From Euphorbia lathyris (Eukaryota; Streptophyta; Magnoliopsida; Malpighiales; Euphorbiaceae): a stretch of 64,000 bases of DNA. The stretch covers positions 44,979,501 through 45,043,500 of the forward strand of contig NC_088915.1 of the NCBI RefSeq assembly GCF_963576675.1. Direction: 5' to 3'. The number at the start of each line of letters is the position of its first letter. Within the stretch, counting starts at the first letter, position 1. Under the pieces are notes generated by a model. It was given only the letters and a program-made list of their open reading frames with translations, searched no databases and was not told the DNA's origin. Positions 45,707 through 58,636 of this stretch are shown here, piece after piece. The position numbers and the translations under genes are program-made.

Positions 45707-48035
45707 CTATGCTACAGCTTCCTCTCCTTCGCCCCTAATGCCCTCCTGGACTTCGGCGACTCCCTCATCTCCTCCGGTAGGAGGATCTACTTCAAGCGAA
45801 TCCTCAACCCTTGAATCGTTAACCGCTTCAGTAACCTCTTCGGCGAGAGGTACCTCTTGCACAGGTTGAGAAACGGCTTGGAGTGCCTCTCCTTCCGCGG
45901 GCTGAATAGGGATCTCGCAGCTAATCGGAGGATCCTGAAGACTCTTCCAATCTAAGAAGAGTACCTCATCCATATCAGCATCCTCGGCTTCCAGCTTATC
46001 CCACTCCCCAGTTAAATCCTTTTCAGGGATGGGAACTTTGGGGCGGTTAAGTACTAGACCCTGATGCCCATGCTCATAAGCGGCATGAATCCGCTCCCCA
46101 TACCAGTAGATGCGGGCGCCATCTTCAGCCAAAATCTCCTCAACCCTCTTCTTTTGGGCCTCCTTGAAAGCAGCTAGGTCGTCGAGGGCTTTTTGCAGTT
46201 CATCGGACTTGGCCTGAAGGGATTTAAGGGCCTCCTCCTTCTCGCCCACGGCCTTCTGACAGGTGCCCTCTAGGACCTTCACCTTCCCTTGGACATCATC
46301 ATAAAGCGACTTCTGAGTCGCCAATTCCGTACCAAGACTTTCCAACTCCTTGGCTCGCTCTGCATCCCTTCGGAGAATGCCCTCAGCGAAATTGATAATC
46401 TGCATATAACACGTCTCACAAATAAAAATGGGCGAATAGAAATATGCAGTTACAATGAACACAAGATATTTGAAAGCGAAGGACAAAGCAATAATATACC
46501 TCTACAGAACGCTTCTCGATCCCTTCCACAGCAGTAGGGAGCGGTACTTGCTCGCGCACACGGGAGGCGGAGGGAAGTCGCCCGAGGACATTGCATATGG
46601 AAGATACAATATCCTTGCAAGAGAAGTTCACGGCCAGGCCGAAAGTCCTAGTCCACCATCCGCTAATATCGGGGATTGGCTGCAAAAGCATAAAGAAAAA
46701 TATCAAGGGAATGGCAGATAACTCATGAGGAAAAAGTAGCAATACGAGAAGGAGTAGATCAAGATACCTCATGAATAGGGGTACTGCTCTTTCCTTTAGA
46801 CGAGGCGGATACAGGTGCGTCGTCAACAGTAAGGGACACAGAAGTGTTCTTCTTTTTTGAACGAGAAGACTCTGTATCCGCACTTATCTTCCGCTTCCTG
46901 GTTAAAGGAAGATCCTCGGAAGCAGAAGCAAGACCTTGTGAAGCGGAAGCCCTAACCGGGGAAGCCGCCCCAATAGAAGGAATCGTCCCTCCAGAAGGAT
47001 CCGCCCCTACAACGGAAGCGGTTTCCGTCATCCGCTTCTTTCTTCTCACCAGGGCTTTAGCCTCCCGATCTGCAGCGATTTGAGATAAAGGATCACCCCT
47101 GCAAAGGGTTAAAAGAAACCATCAACTTGGAAATAAAAAGTACCTTGCACAAAAACGCGATAAGGAATATAGACAACGCGATCCCCCTCGCGGTATGCAA
47201 TCGCTACTCGGCTCCTTAGCATATGAAAGGCCTGATCGTATGTCCATACAAAAGGAGGAGTGCTCTTCAGGAACTTGATAACGGCGGATTCTTCCTTGCT
47301 GGGATACCCGAAGTTCAAACTCTTTACATTGGGTCGGCTCCAGCAACGAAGGAAGTTCAGGTTTTCCTCATTAAACTTGATAAAAAAGTAAGATCGATCC
47401 CACTCGCGGATCTTGTTCAGCTTCTCGTCAAAACCATAGTATCCGCTCTGGCGGATGAAAGTGAAATACCCCGCCGAGCTTTTGAAATGGTGGAGCTTGG
47501 AGAAGATTTTGGGCGAAAAGGGAACCTCCAAACAATCCGCCAAGAATTTGTCCAGAGTCAAATCGGCCCAGCCGTTAGGATGCAATTGCCCGGGCGCGAT
47601 TCCGTAACCGCCTAGGACGGAAGCAATCTCATCCGCCAGCGGATAAGTGAAGCCGCAGATAATCTGGGCCACGAAAATAGTGAAATACCCCTTTGGGTAA
47701 TCGCCCGGTCCCCTATCCTCCCCAGGAATGATAGTCTCGAGACCTCGGAGCCAGGGATAATGCTCCCGCAAATCATCGATTGTCTCTTGACAAACCAAAC
47801 TTCCCGACCTGTCCTTCTTTGGTAACAAACGAGGGGTTGGAACAGGTGGCGGAATCAACTTTTTGGGGTCAAAACCTAAACCCTCGTCGGTTGTATTCGC
47901 CAGATGAAGGAAGTCGGCGGGATGAGAATTACACCCAGGAGAGCTAGTTGAAGCTTCCTCAACCATCTCTTCGACCTCGTCAGAGACCTCGCGGACATAA
48001 TCGTCGTCAAACGGCGCGAAGTCGAGGTCTGACAT
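45707..48035 (-). CDS. Tat-E antisense gene (aORF, putative gypsy-type transposon domain), multi-exon
   Basis: Four open segments in order on the minus strand. Exon 1 runs from the ATG at 48035 (MSDLDFAPFDDDYVREV) to about 47144 and holds the domain with IFVAQIICGFTYPLADEIAS, APGQLHPNGW and EWDRSYFFIKF, typical of the antisense ORF of Tat elements. Exon 2 (47098-46768) is basic and Ser-rich with NLS-like RRKKR and RKRKIS. Exon 3 (46679-46500) is 60 codons. Exon 4 (46399-45707) has a long coiled coil then an acidic tail and stop. Introns 2 (88 nt) and 3 (100 nt) have GT-AG ends (GAG|GTATCT...TTGCAG; GAG|GTATAT...ATGCAG) and keep phase 0. The exon 1-2 join is unresolved: the best pair (AAG|GTACTT...TTTGCAG) gives a 45-nt intron and is off by one nucleotide. 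The function of such proteins is unknown. Confidence 0.8.
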
Positions 48036-48281
48036 GATCGATAAAAGGAAAACAGAAGCAAAAAGCCGAACAAGGAACCAATGTGAAAAGAAAAACTTAC
48101 ATGAAAAAGACAACACAGTGAAGGGATTAAGAGGTCAACGCCGGAAAAGAAGTAACGGAATTAAAAGGTCGACGCCGGAGAAAACGAAAGAAGGGAAATG
48201 CACAAATTCAAAACTTTGAAATAATCGGACAAAGACAAAGCGTCCCCTATAAAAAGACCCTAAAAGGGCTCTTACTAGACC

Positions 48282-48291
48282 AAGGGGGAGG
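48282..48291 (+). promoter_or_regulatory. Tat-E polypurine tract
   Basis: AAGGGGGAGG lies four bases before the 3' LTR. Confidence 0.8.
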
Positions 48292-48295
48292 CATG

Positions 48296-48761
48296 TGATA
48301 ACCCGCGAAGCCCAAAACGGGTTATATTCATTTCGCAAGCCCAGCCCATATTAAAGCCCCATGGGCTAAGATTGGACGGGACCCGAATGAAGGAAGCGGG
48401 CGCAGCGAGTAAACCGCCCCGAATTCCTAAACGGAGCGTCAAGACTCCCACTCAAAACTACGTTCATTGCCATGAAAGCCACGAAAGGGACATGGCCTAA
48501 AAAGGGGTAACCGCCCTCAGAACGTGGCCCACTAAGGAGTAACCGCCCTCGTCGGTTACCCAAAAAACACCTATAAAAGGCCTTAAGAATAAGGGGGGAG
48601 GTACGTTCACATTTTTTCCCACAAAGCTATTGCTAAATTATAGACTCATTTTTACAAAAACTGACTTGATCGTCGGAGAGTTTTCCCGGAGATCCTGTCT
48701 CCGGTTTTATTTTGCAGGTAACTCCGGCAAAGAATATCAAAGCGGATCCAGCAAGTTATCA
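48296..48761 (+). repeat. Tat-E 3' LTR (466 bp)
   Basis: Same length and ends as 38883-39348. The seven differences I counted are mostly C/T or G/A transitions. Confidence 0.95.
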
Positions 48762-49727
48762 ATTATATATAGAAAAAATAAAAATTTATAAAAATTAGAC
48801 ACAAATTTATCTTTATGTTAATCATTTAGCTTAACCGAATTTCATGATCACCAAAGTATTCGAATTCAATTATTTATTATGCTACAATATATATCCAATT
48901 GAATCAGTTTAAGGTGATGAGTTCCCCTTATTTTCATCCCATAATATCTCATCAAGACATCCAATCAATTTGGTCTTCATTGTTTCATTATATACAATAT
49001 TAGTCCCGCTTGTAGATATAATTTCTTTGACTTCTTTTATATTTTTTAATAATTATATATTCTTGAATTTTAGAAGCAAGAACACGGAACAAACTGAGGA
49101 ATAGAAAAAAATATAGGGATGAAAAAGAAAATTGAGAGAGAATTATCTCTGTCTCATTTTATTTATTTATTTCGAACATAACAGAGAATGTCAAAATATA
49201 TGTATATAAGGAGGGGAATGGGAATGTTTATGCCCATTAATTCAAAAATTATTTTTTCCTTAATGCAGTATTAGTTCATAAATTAATTTGAGTTAAAAAG
49301 AATTAAATCGCAATCGTAACGACTCATTATAAAAAAATGTTTAAAATTATTATGTGAAATTAATTCTATTAATTAGAGTCATTAAGCTCAACATTTTTAG
49401 AAATTGAAGAGATTCAAATAATAATGTTTTTAATTAACATTTTTTTTCCAACAACTTGTACTATGATCATATTTCATTTTCATCTATTCATTCTCCTCAA
49501 ATTAATTTGTACTAGAGACTGGAGTTAATAATTAAAAAAACATTAAGAGGCAAATTATTATTTTCAAATCAATCACTTAAAATGAAAAATAGACAACCAT
49601 TAAGAACTTGTCAAATTAACATTAAAACTCAACTCTTTATTTGAGAAAATTCCTAGATATTATAAAAATTAAAAAGATGACATGCAAGCTTAAGGAAAGA
49701 CTTAGAGAGTTCATCAATGAAATCAAA
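48762..49727. other. AT-rich flank of Tat-E, no gene seen
   Basis: It continues the sequence left of Tat-E across the TSD. No supported reading frame. Confidence 0.5.
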
Positions 49728-49760
49728 CTAGTATTGTGCCCGTATGTTGCGCGAGTCGAT
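49728..49760 (-). mobile_element. Helitron-like 3' terminus
   Basis: CTAG at 49728-49731 with a flanking A, then a degenerate hairpin (CCCGTAT...GCGCGAG) about 7 bases inside. The body would extend to the right. No 5' end was identified, and the Helitron at 50059 may have inserted into it. Confidence 0.45.
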
Positions 49761-50529
49761 AAATTTTTCGTACAAAAATTTAATACTATACTATTTTTAA
49801 TTATATATCATTTGCATATTTTCTCACAAATTTAAACCCCATTCATCTTTAATCTATGTATAGTAATTGTATTGAAAAAAATATATTCTTTATTAATTAG
49901 ATTATAAAATAAAGTTAATATGTATAAAATATTTTATTTTATTACGGAGCATAATAATTCGAACAAAATTTCACTTCATGCAATATTTGGGTTCATGGGA
50001 GGTACATTTATAAATTCACGCATCAAAAAATAGTAGAGTAGTACGGTTCTATTATAAACTAGTTTTACACCCGTGCAATGCACGGATTTGAAAAATAAAC
50101 AAACGTATATATTCATTTAGCATTCTATTTTTTTATATATACATTCTACTTTTTTTTAAATATTTATTATTAATGCATATGTACTCTATATTTAATTTTT
50201 TTAATATACTCTATATTTAATTTATTAAAACAATATAATATTAAATTTTAAATAATAGTAAAATACTATTTAAAAGTATAATTAAATATATAGATAAATA
50301 TATGAATGACTCCACTTAATATTAAAAATATATATATATAAACTATGATATAGGAACGACTCACTTATCTATAATTTGATAAGAAAATAAAAGCTAAAAA
50401 TATCAAACTTAAATTTCTCAAAAAATTAAATAGCAAACTATTAATTTATTAATTGATATGTAACTGATTAGTTAAAATAAATAGTAATATTTTGAAGTCA
50501 TCAATTAGAGGATTTGGGTTTATCTCTTG

Positions 50530-50531
<2 letters not shown>

Positions 50532-50575
<44 letters not shown>
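50532..50575. repeat. TA microsatellite
   Basis: A pure TA run of about 44 bp. Confidence 0.9.
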
Positions 50576-50576
<1 letters not shown>

Positions 50577-52164
50577 TTAATATTGAAGCTTCATAATTAA
50601 TTTAATTTTGTCTTCGGTTTGCAAATTTATACCCTTTGGGGTTAGGTTATGCTTACTTTATTTTTAACACCATTGGATAAACTTACTTTGTTAAAATCCA
50701 CCATCATCCAATGGTGAAAAAAACAAAATAATTACTTTGTCAAAAACAAAGTAATCATTGTATTCAATTAATAAACAAATTAGTTATAAACAAATTCATA
50801 CTAAGTTAAGATATGCCAAAAAAAAAAACTTATAAATAAACGAATATAAATAACTTAAACCTCTTAATAATACTATTACAAAAAGTGTAAATATATATAT
50901 ACACACACACAAGGATGTACAAAGAGTTTGAAAATACTTTGTTAATTTTGCATTTTTTATCTAATTACTCAAAACCCAAAGGGCCATTACTCTTAAGTGC
51001 TGATTATAACCATAATCCCAGAACATTACCAGCAATATCTCCAATTCAATTAAATTAGCAACTTGAGTGAACCCACTCTTCATTAGTCTTTGAAAAAATG
51101 AAAAATTTGATTAGGTGATATTTAAAGACCATACTAAAGAAATAGACTGAAGGAGTTCAAGCACAGTTAAAATAAAACTATTTTCTAACATTAAATAGCT
51201 AAAAAGTTTGATATGGGTTTACCATTACTAAATTAATAATTCATTTATGAAATAAAACATAAATATTGATTTGTAGAAGCATAGAGGTTTGTTACTAACG
51301 TATTATATTTCTAGGATTAGTATTGTACAAAGTATATTTATAATTACATTTGTTCATTCGACAGAGAAAAATTATATTTAATGTAAAAATTATGCTGCAA
51401 GAATGACATTACAAATAATGAAAATAATGGAACATTTTGAAACACAATAAAAGTACATCAAAATGTATAGAAATCATATGTTAAACATGAAGAGAAATTA
51501 CCATGAACCCACTATAAAATAAGACTTAAAATAAACAACCCTATTAATGTCTTTGAAATAAACTCTTGGATTTGTTTTAAATCTTTCCTCCCAACTCATG
51601 AAACCCTATTTATCTCCATCTCTTGAACTTTATCTGCAAAAACAAAATTAGAAAATTAGATTAGTTATCAATTTTGTTAAAATAATAAAAAAAAAAACAA
51701 ATTATAAAGTGCAGTTGTAAAAATTAGAACCAAAGCAATCTGTACTTAATATAAATTCTAACTTCACCATTCATGTAAAGCATTAAAGTGAATAATCTAT
51801 CAGAATTAACAATCCCTATCAATTTAATAAATAGGAAAACAGTATATACCACATAATTGGTAGAATCCAACTCTAATTCCAACTTAAGAATTTCTTAACC
51901 ACCTCCTATCTTCTCTGAAGATAGACAAACAAACAGATAAATAACGTGCACATGCCTTTGAAATTTGTAGTAACAGAACTTGGATTCAACAGTTTTGGAC
52001 TTCTAAGTGGATATGCGTAGGGCAGCTGAGAGTGGGGCGAAGATAAAGAGTAAGAAGGATTTGTTGAAGAGACTTCTTGATGACTTTGTGTTATTGAATA
52101 GATAAATAAATTGAAATAATAAATTTGAAATTAAATTGAGAAATTATATTCAGATAAAAAAAAA

Positions 52165-53131
52165 GGATAGGGTGCAAAAATACTCCTAATATTGATAGCC
52201 AAGAGCAATAATACCCTCAACGTTAGAAATTGTACAATTAAAGGTCCAAGGTTGATAACTTAGTCCAGTTTTAAATCTTCTTTAGACATTCAAAATTTCA
52301 GTAAATTGACTCCCACCTAATAAAATCGCATTTGACTAAAATTAAGACATTTATACCCATATCTTCATCTCCTCCCACCTAAGTGTGTAAAACACTTTTT
52401 CCAAATTCAATACTCTCCATCCCATAACATAACATGTAATCAAGCTATTTTTAAAAGTAACATTCCTCAGCACCATTTCTGCACAATTCACAAACCCACA
52501 TTTGGAATATATGTCAAGAAGAGAAATCATTAATGGAAATTAAGATTTTCAACATCAAAGCATGAATTTGAGCAAAACCTCGTAACGATTGAATTCAAGG
52601 AGCATTGGTCAAGCGCAGGCATATAGAACCAAACACGCTCTACCTCATCAGGAAATCCCCACTTCATTAATATGGTAACCATGGAGTTCTAAGGTTCCTA
52701 TTAGACATTTCTGGATCAACTTCCACCCGTCATATATAAAGAATCCCACTTTCCAAAAACTAAGAACACCAAAATCTACAATTTCAACTCAACTTTTCTA
52801 TTATTATTATTATTAATTATTATTTCACTTCGATTCCTTTCTTAGGCTTCCAGATTAAGAGATTGAAAAATGGTTTTGGAAGGGTTTTTAGGTTTTCCAC
52901 AAAGATGAAGAACATGAGGATATAAATGATATTTATTAATTTTAGAAGGATGCAATTTTATTAGCTGACAGCAAAGAGACGGAAAGTTCAAACTGAGTAA
53001 AGAAGATCTGTTAAGAAGGTTAAAATTGGACTAAGTTATTAATTTTGGACCTTTAATTGTACCATTTCTAACGTTAAGGGTATTATTGCTCTTGGCTATC
53101 AATGTTAGGGGCATTTTTGCACCTTATCCCT
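52165..53131. mobile_element. Mutator-like element with long terminal inverted repeats
   Basis: Both ends, read inwards, share GGTGCAAAAAT..CC.., then TTGATAGCCAAGAGCAATAA and GTACAATTAAAGGTCCAA-like sequence. The inverted repeats are at least 120 bp long and imperfect. A runs flank both sides (possible TSD). The roughly 700-bp interior has no supported reading frame. Confidence 0.75.
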
Positions 53132-53968
53132 AAAAAAACAGAGTAATCCCTTGAACCAAGACAAAGCCTCAAACTATACATGAGTTTTGGATACTGCAAT
53201 GGTTTTTTTCTTCTATTGAAGAAGTATGTCATAATGAAATTCATATAAAGGTTTTGCATCCCTATTAATCAGTTTTGTAAAAGCAAATCTGAGGAAAATT
53301 CACCAGATATTCTTATATACTATACTGCAATACATGTAGTCAAAATACAAATCAGAACTAAAAAAAAGTGAGAAAAAATAAACAATTAAACAAACTTTAT
53401 CAATTAAATGAATAAAATAAGAGCAATACAAAATAAGGCAATGATAATTAACTTTTCACAATGTGGACTGAAATCTTACTCTAGCCTGACAACATATCAG
53501 ATTATTTTGATCAGAATCCGGTTGAAATAGAACAAAAGTTTAAAAACTTACCTCTTACATCAGGTGGAATTGGCAAACAGAGATTTGCATCTGCATAATA
53601 ATAATAATGCAAGAGAAACCATACATAACCGGAATTAAACCTTAAGGAATTAAAAGAAAATCATACAATTAACGACCGACCAGGAAAGAAAACCATGCTT
53701 CATCATCCTTGTAAGCAGCAGTTGGATTAATGCTTTCTAGCAGTGAATTGTGCTACCACAAAAGCATTCCTAAAACTTAAGCAAATAAATAATCATGCAT
53801 AATTTGTTAACATAAAAAATATATATCAGAACTTACACCGCATATCAGAGCTGTAAGGAGAAAAAAAAGCATATCCAAGAAAAATCACTCCATCACTTCA
53901 CATAAATGGATAAAGAACTTTGTACACTATCACTTCAAATAAATGGATAAAGAACTTTATACACTTAC

Positions 53969-54152
53969 CGAAAATCCGGATTGGAACCTCTATTCTGCCA
54001 TCGGCCCAAGGAAGAAGAAAGGAAATCTCCAGAAGCGCCTTTAGGCTTAGAGATGACGGTAGAAAGACCTCTGTCGGCCAAGAGAGGATTGGTAGGCCAC
54101 CGACACGAACGGTGTCATTATCACCGGCATAACCTCCAAATCCAAGCAAAAC
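53969..54152 (-). pseudogene. Exon-like segment within the Helitron, unidentified
   Basis: 184 bp open on the minus strand, bordered by a good acceptor (TTAATTTAG|GTTTTG) and donor (TTTTCG|GTAAGTG). It encodes [18 protein letters not shown] and continues through [14 protein letters not shown] do not recognise the protein. Upstream, 54208-54423 is also open on the same strand and ends at a possible donor (AAAG|GTTTGA). This looks like a captured host gene fragment, but no complete gene is present. Confidence 0.5.
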
Positions 54153-54340
54153 CTAAATTAAGGAAATTAAAATGACCCTAAATTTAAAAAAAAAATCGAT
54201 TAAAAAATTAGAGATAAAATAAATGTATCAAACCTTTAACAGAGAGCTCAGATGAATAAGGAAGTACAAAATTTACAGTGAGCTTAGAAGGAATAATAGA
54301 GGGAATAAGGGCGAGGTTTGAGGGATATGTATAGAAGGAG

Positions 54341-54466
54341 TTTCTCCGAAAATGTAGCAAGGAGTTGGAGAAGATGAAGATATCGACTTCCCTGCGATTA
54401 TAGATGCGTATACAGAGAGCCAATTTCTCCGAAAATATAGCAAGCAGTTGGAGAATAAGAAGATAT
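54341..54466. repeat. Imperfect 83-bp spaced duplication
   Basis: tttctccgaaaat, gcaagnagttggaga and aagatatc recur at offsets of 83 bp within the Helitron's 5' part. Confidence 0.75.
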
Positions 54467-54627
54467 CACTTTGCCGTAGCTTAGTTGTATGTATTTAATT
54501 AATAAAATTCTAAAAATTCTAAAATTGACGCATTAGCATGTATTTTATTATGCTGCCACATCATACATTAATGCTCTAATTGCATGCCAAGTGTTAATTT
54601 AGTTCCGCACTTTATATATATAATAGA

Positions 54628-55461
54628 TAATATAATTGTTTATTTACTTTTTTTTAAATAGTTTGCAATAGTCTAAATAAACATACCTTGTATAAAACAA
54701 TTTCTCTCTTGACAACTCATTTATTTAAAATTAAAAATAGTTTTCAAATTGATGACATTAATATCTCATCATTTTAAAATTAGGTATATTTGTCTTTCTA
54801 TAATTGGTTTTATGCTTCTTCTTTTTCATTTAAAGCTTCCTTTAGACCCTAACAATACCCTTGATTCTTTATTCCCTATTGTTTTTTTTTTTAATTAGAT
54901 TCAAGTTGAATTTAATTTTTTTATTCATTTTTTCTGCAATAATGATCTACTGTATGAAACTGCTTGAATTTATTACCATTTATGGTACACATAAAATTGT
55001 TGTAAAAATTTATTTACTAAACCACTAATTTACTAAAGTATGCATGTCTTTTTGTTCTCCTTCAAAAAACACAAACTTGATAAATTGGTTCAAGAGAGAA
55101 ATTTCTTACATAAAGATGATGAATAAAAACTCTTGAAATAACAATTTTGTACAAACCAAAATATAATGGTTAATAACTATAAAAGCAAGTATTGCAAAAG
55201 CAAATGTCTCAATATCTTATAATTAATGTACATTTTAATATTTTGAGTATCAAAAATTATTTTTATTTACCTTTGTTTTTCGTAATCTAGCATAGTCCAA
55301 ATTGCTAAAAAAAAAATTTCTTATCAAGGGTATTAGACGCTTACAATCTCTCTGTCCAAAGGATTGAACAAAAAAACTTAACTTCTTAATAACAATAATA
55401 AAGAATCCATGAATAAAAAATGAGAAAGGAAATTCTGAATTTGGAAAATTAATCTAACTTT
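54628..55461. other. AT-rich sequence, no gene seen
   Basis: No supported feature. Confidence 0.5.
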
Positions 55462-56085
55462 AATTAAACCTAACAATTGAGTTCATATAAAGCCGAAAAT
55501 CCAAATTTTAGTTAGAGTTAACAATCGAAACGATTACAGCTAGCAATTTATACTAAAAATGAATGCAAATATACAAAATCTTTATTTTAGTAATTTTGAA
55601 AAAATAAATAAATAAAGTAGCGGGAGGTGTGAAACAACACAATTGAGAATAAAATAACTACTACATATGAAAAAAATTGAATAATTACCTTCGGAAACAT
55701 AACGATTTCCTGTAATTTTTGAAACCTTTGCTTTTCCCGATTTCACTTGTCCATGTCTAACTCCAATTAAACCTAACAATTGAGTTCATATAAAAACCGA
55801 AAGTTCAAATTTTAGTTAGAGTTAACAATCAAACAATTACACCTAACAATCTATACTAAAAAGGAATACAAATATACGAAATCTTTATTTTAGTCTTTTT
55901 GAAAAAAAAGACAAATAAAATAGAAAACATGGATAGGGTAGCGAGAGGTGTGGAACAACACAATTGAAAATAAAATAACTACTACATAAGAAAAAAAATC
56001 GAATAATTACCTTCGGATACATAACGATTTCCTATAATTTTTGACACCTTTCCTTTTCCCGATTTCACTTTTCCATGCCTCTTCT
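55462..56085 (-). repeat. Tandem duplication of an exon-like unit (about 303-bp offset)
   Basis: Each copy begins aattaaacctaacaattgag and ends near a minus-strand coding-like stretch. Copy 1 reads VRHGQVKSGKAKVSKITGNR then YVSEG. Copy 2 reads HGKVKSGKGKVSKIIGNRYV then SEG. Each is followed by the same donor-like GAAG|GTAATTATT. I do not recognise the protein. The units have diverged by substitutions and small indels. Confidence 0.7.
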
Positions 56086-56810
56086 ATTTCCATTAGATTT
56101 CTTCAGTTGGACATATCAAAATCTAAATTCTCTCAATTCTTTAAGAAAATGTTATTAATACAGTTTATCAATGGAAACCACTCCTAAATAAATATGAATC
56201 TCTTACTAAAGTAAGAAAAAATTTATAAGACTATATATTATTTGAAGTAAGAACAAAATTATAAAAGCATGAAACAAAACTAATACATAATCAAAATTAA
56301 AAGTCGAGGATGTCTTTGATTTTCGGTAGCCAATGAATATAATGATGAAATACTATCTATCATGCTTTATATATAGGTTTATTTGTGACTTTTAGATTTT
56401 CTTTCGTTTGTGTCTTTTCATCTTCCTATAATTCTTACTTTCTTTTATTACTTTAATTAATTGATTAGTAATTGACAATAAATAATGTGTTAATATAGTA
56501 CTTATGATATAGAGATAATTAAAACTCATTAACTCATTTATTCTCTTTGCTCATAGGGTGCCAACTCATCCAAAAAATCTCTAAAGCACTTCTTCTAAAT
56601 TATCACTACTTCCGCTATTATATATAGTATAGAAGTAAGTATAGAAGAAGTATAGATAGATAGATGCAATTTCATTTTAAAATTCCCAATACGCAAAACA
56701 AAGTAAATGAATAATTGTTTAAAAAAAATACATGAATAAATATTATTAATTTGAAAATTTATAACAATAACCATGAAAATTTGTAACTGCAACAATTTTG
56801 TTAACATTAA
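56086..56810. other. AT-rich sequence, no gene seen
   Basis: Short simple repeats around 56630-56665 (tatagaag/gatagata units); nothing else supported. Confidence 0.5.
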
Positions 56811-58484
56811 CTGTCACACCCGACCCTAAACGGCATCGGGTATGAACGGAATATAGGATAACGAACTTCGAACAGCCTGAAACCCGAACCTATATTTTAA
56901 AATATAAAAATTTATTTAATTATTTGGCTTGGACTCGATAATTCTACCGAGCTTCCTACGTATCCCGAACATCTTTTAATATTTAAACCGGGAATGAAAG
57001 CCACATAGTTTTACCTATTTTAGGTAGTTCTCTTAACTTATTAACTCGTTTTAACTTATTGACATGTTGAATGACATGCTAATACTTTAATTGTATATTT
57101 CACTTTGTTATCATCTTTATATATCGATATATCATTTTATCAAAACGAATCAAATTAAATACATTTTTATCAAACTAGCTCATAAACAAATAAACGTTTT
57201 ATCAAACCAGTTCATAATCAAAGAAACATTTTATCAAACCAGTTCGTAATCAAAGAAACGTTTTATCAAACAACTCGTAATCAAATAAATTGCTTTAACA
57301 AACCAACTCGTAATCAATCAAACGTAAAACATTATAATTCAAATCATCAAACATTTCCAAAACGTAATATAAAATTTGTGTGTGTGTGTCCATCCTCGAA
57401 TTCCACCCGTGTAGCTTATCATAACATCAATCATATCAATAATCGAGATATCTCATTCATATCTCGCCTTGCCTAATGTTAGGACTACCAGCCGTGCACT
57501 CTAGACATACCGCCCTTAGGTATGGTCTTACAACTTAAAACTCCTACCCCCGGGCAATCCTAGATGGACAAAACCATTTTATATATCTTTCAAATATCAC
57601 AACATAAAAATCATATTTGGATTTCGATCCAAATCACATAAATATTAACAACAACTGCATCCGCTTTCTCAATCCAAAAACAATTAGCATAAAATCATCA
57701 AAATTATTTGCTCGATCCAATTTTTAAAGTATCACAATCATAAATAATCATTCTTCAAATAATTAATCTCTAATCAAAATCGAGAGTAGTCAAATAGTTT
57801 AAATAACAATTAAAACTAAAAATATCACTAAAATACATTAAAACGAATTTTTAAACCAAATACTTTGCTGAGACTTATTTTTATTTGGCACCGGATTAAT
57901 TACAGATAATATTACACCGGTATAGTTAATGGGAACGGTTGATACAGTTAGACTCGTTAAATTACTAGATATTATTCGTACAAATTTTATATTATACTTT
58001 CTACCGACTTTAATTGGTAAATATCAATACCAACTCTATTTGGTAAATATCAATATTCGTCCTTCTATAATTTAACTCTAATAATTAATTAATAGAATTT
58101 AAATAATCGAAATATTTTTAACGGATTACTTTCGGTTATCACCAGAATAGTATTGTGTAACTCAAACCGCTATAGTTATTTTAAACCGACGTAGTTAGTT
58201 TGGACTGATTATACTTTTAAACTCGTTACACGGCTAAAAATCGTAATACGGAATTTCACTTCGATAAATCTAAAGGACAACTAGTCTAAAATTTATATTT
58301 TATTTATTTTATTAGTAATTGATAGACGTTAATTTATTAATCGTAAATCTATTAAAATTTAACGAAATTATCGAAACTAAACTTACTCAAAATCATACCT
58401 ATAACATTTTAAAAATAATTTGAGTATAAAATTTCGTTACCGAAATATCGCCATCGGTCACCAAAAATTCATCCGTGTGATCCG

Positions 58485-58581
58485 TACCATATTTCTTCAT
58501 GATTTGATCCACTTCTAAATGCCCAATATCCATAGCCTCCAAAACAAGCTAATATTTATTATCATGAAAACACTAAAAATC

Positions 58582-58636
<55 letters not shown>

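Larger units (their letters stand above)
38883..48761 (+). mobile_element. Tat-E, complete Tat-lineage Ty3/gypsy element
   Basis: TSD attat is at 38878-38882 and 48762-48766. Both LTRs are 466 bp. On the plus strand the order is LTR, short leader, gag-pol with protease, RT, RNase H, a second archaeal-type RNase H and integrase, then tandem repeats, an antisense gene, polypurine tract and LTR. The double RNase H and the antisense ORF are recognised traits of the Tat lineage. The LTRs differ at 7 sites by eye (1.5%). Confidence 0.95.
50059..54627 (-). mobile_element. Non-autonomous Helitron with both termini
   Basis: The 3' end, read on the minus strand, is hairpin CCGTGCA-T-TGCACGG, then GTGTAAAA, then CTAG (50062-50059) followed by T. 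The 5' end is TCTATTATATATATAAAGTG starting at 54627 and preceded by A. Insertion between A and T with TC...CTAG ends is the Helitron rule. No Rep/helicase is seen. The interior has exon-like sequence (53969-54152), duplicated segments (54341-54466) and a Mutator-like insertion (52165-53131). Length about 4.57 kb. Confidence 0.72.
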
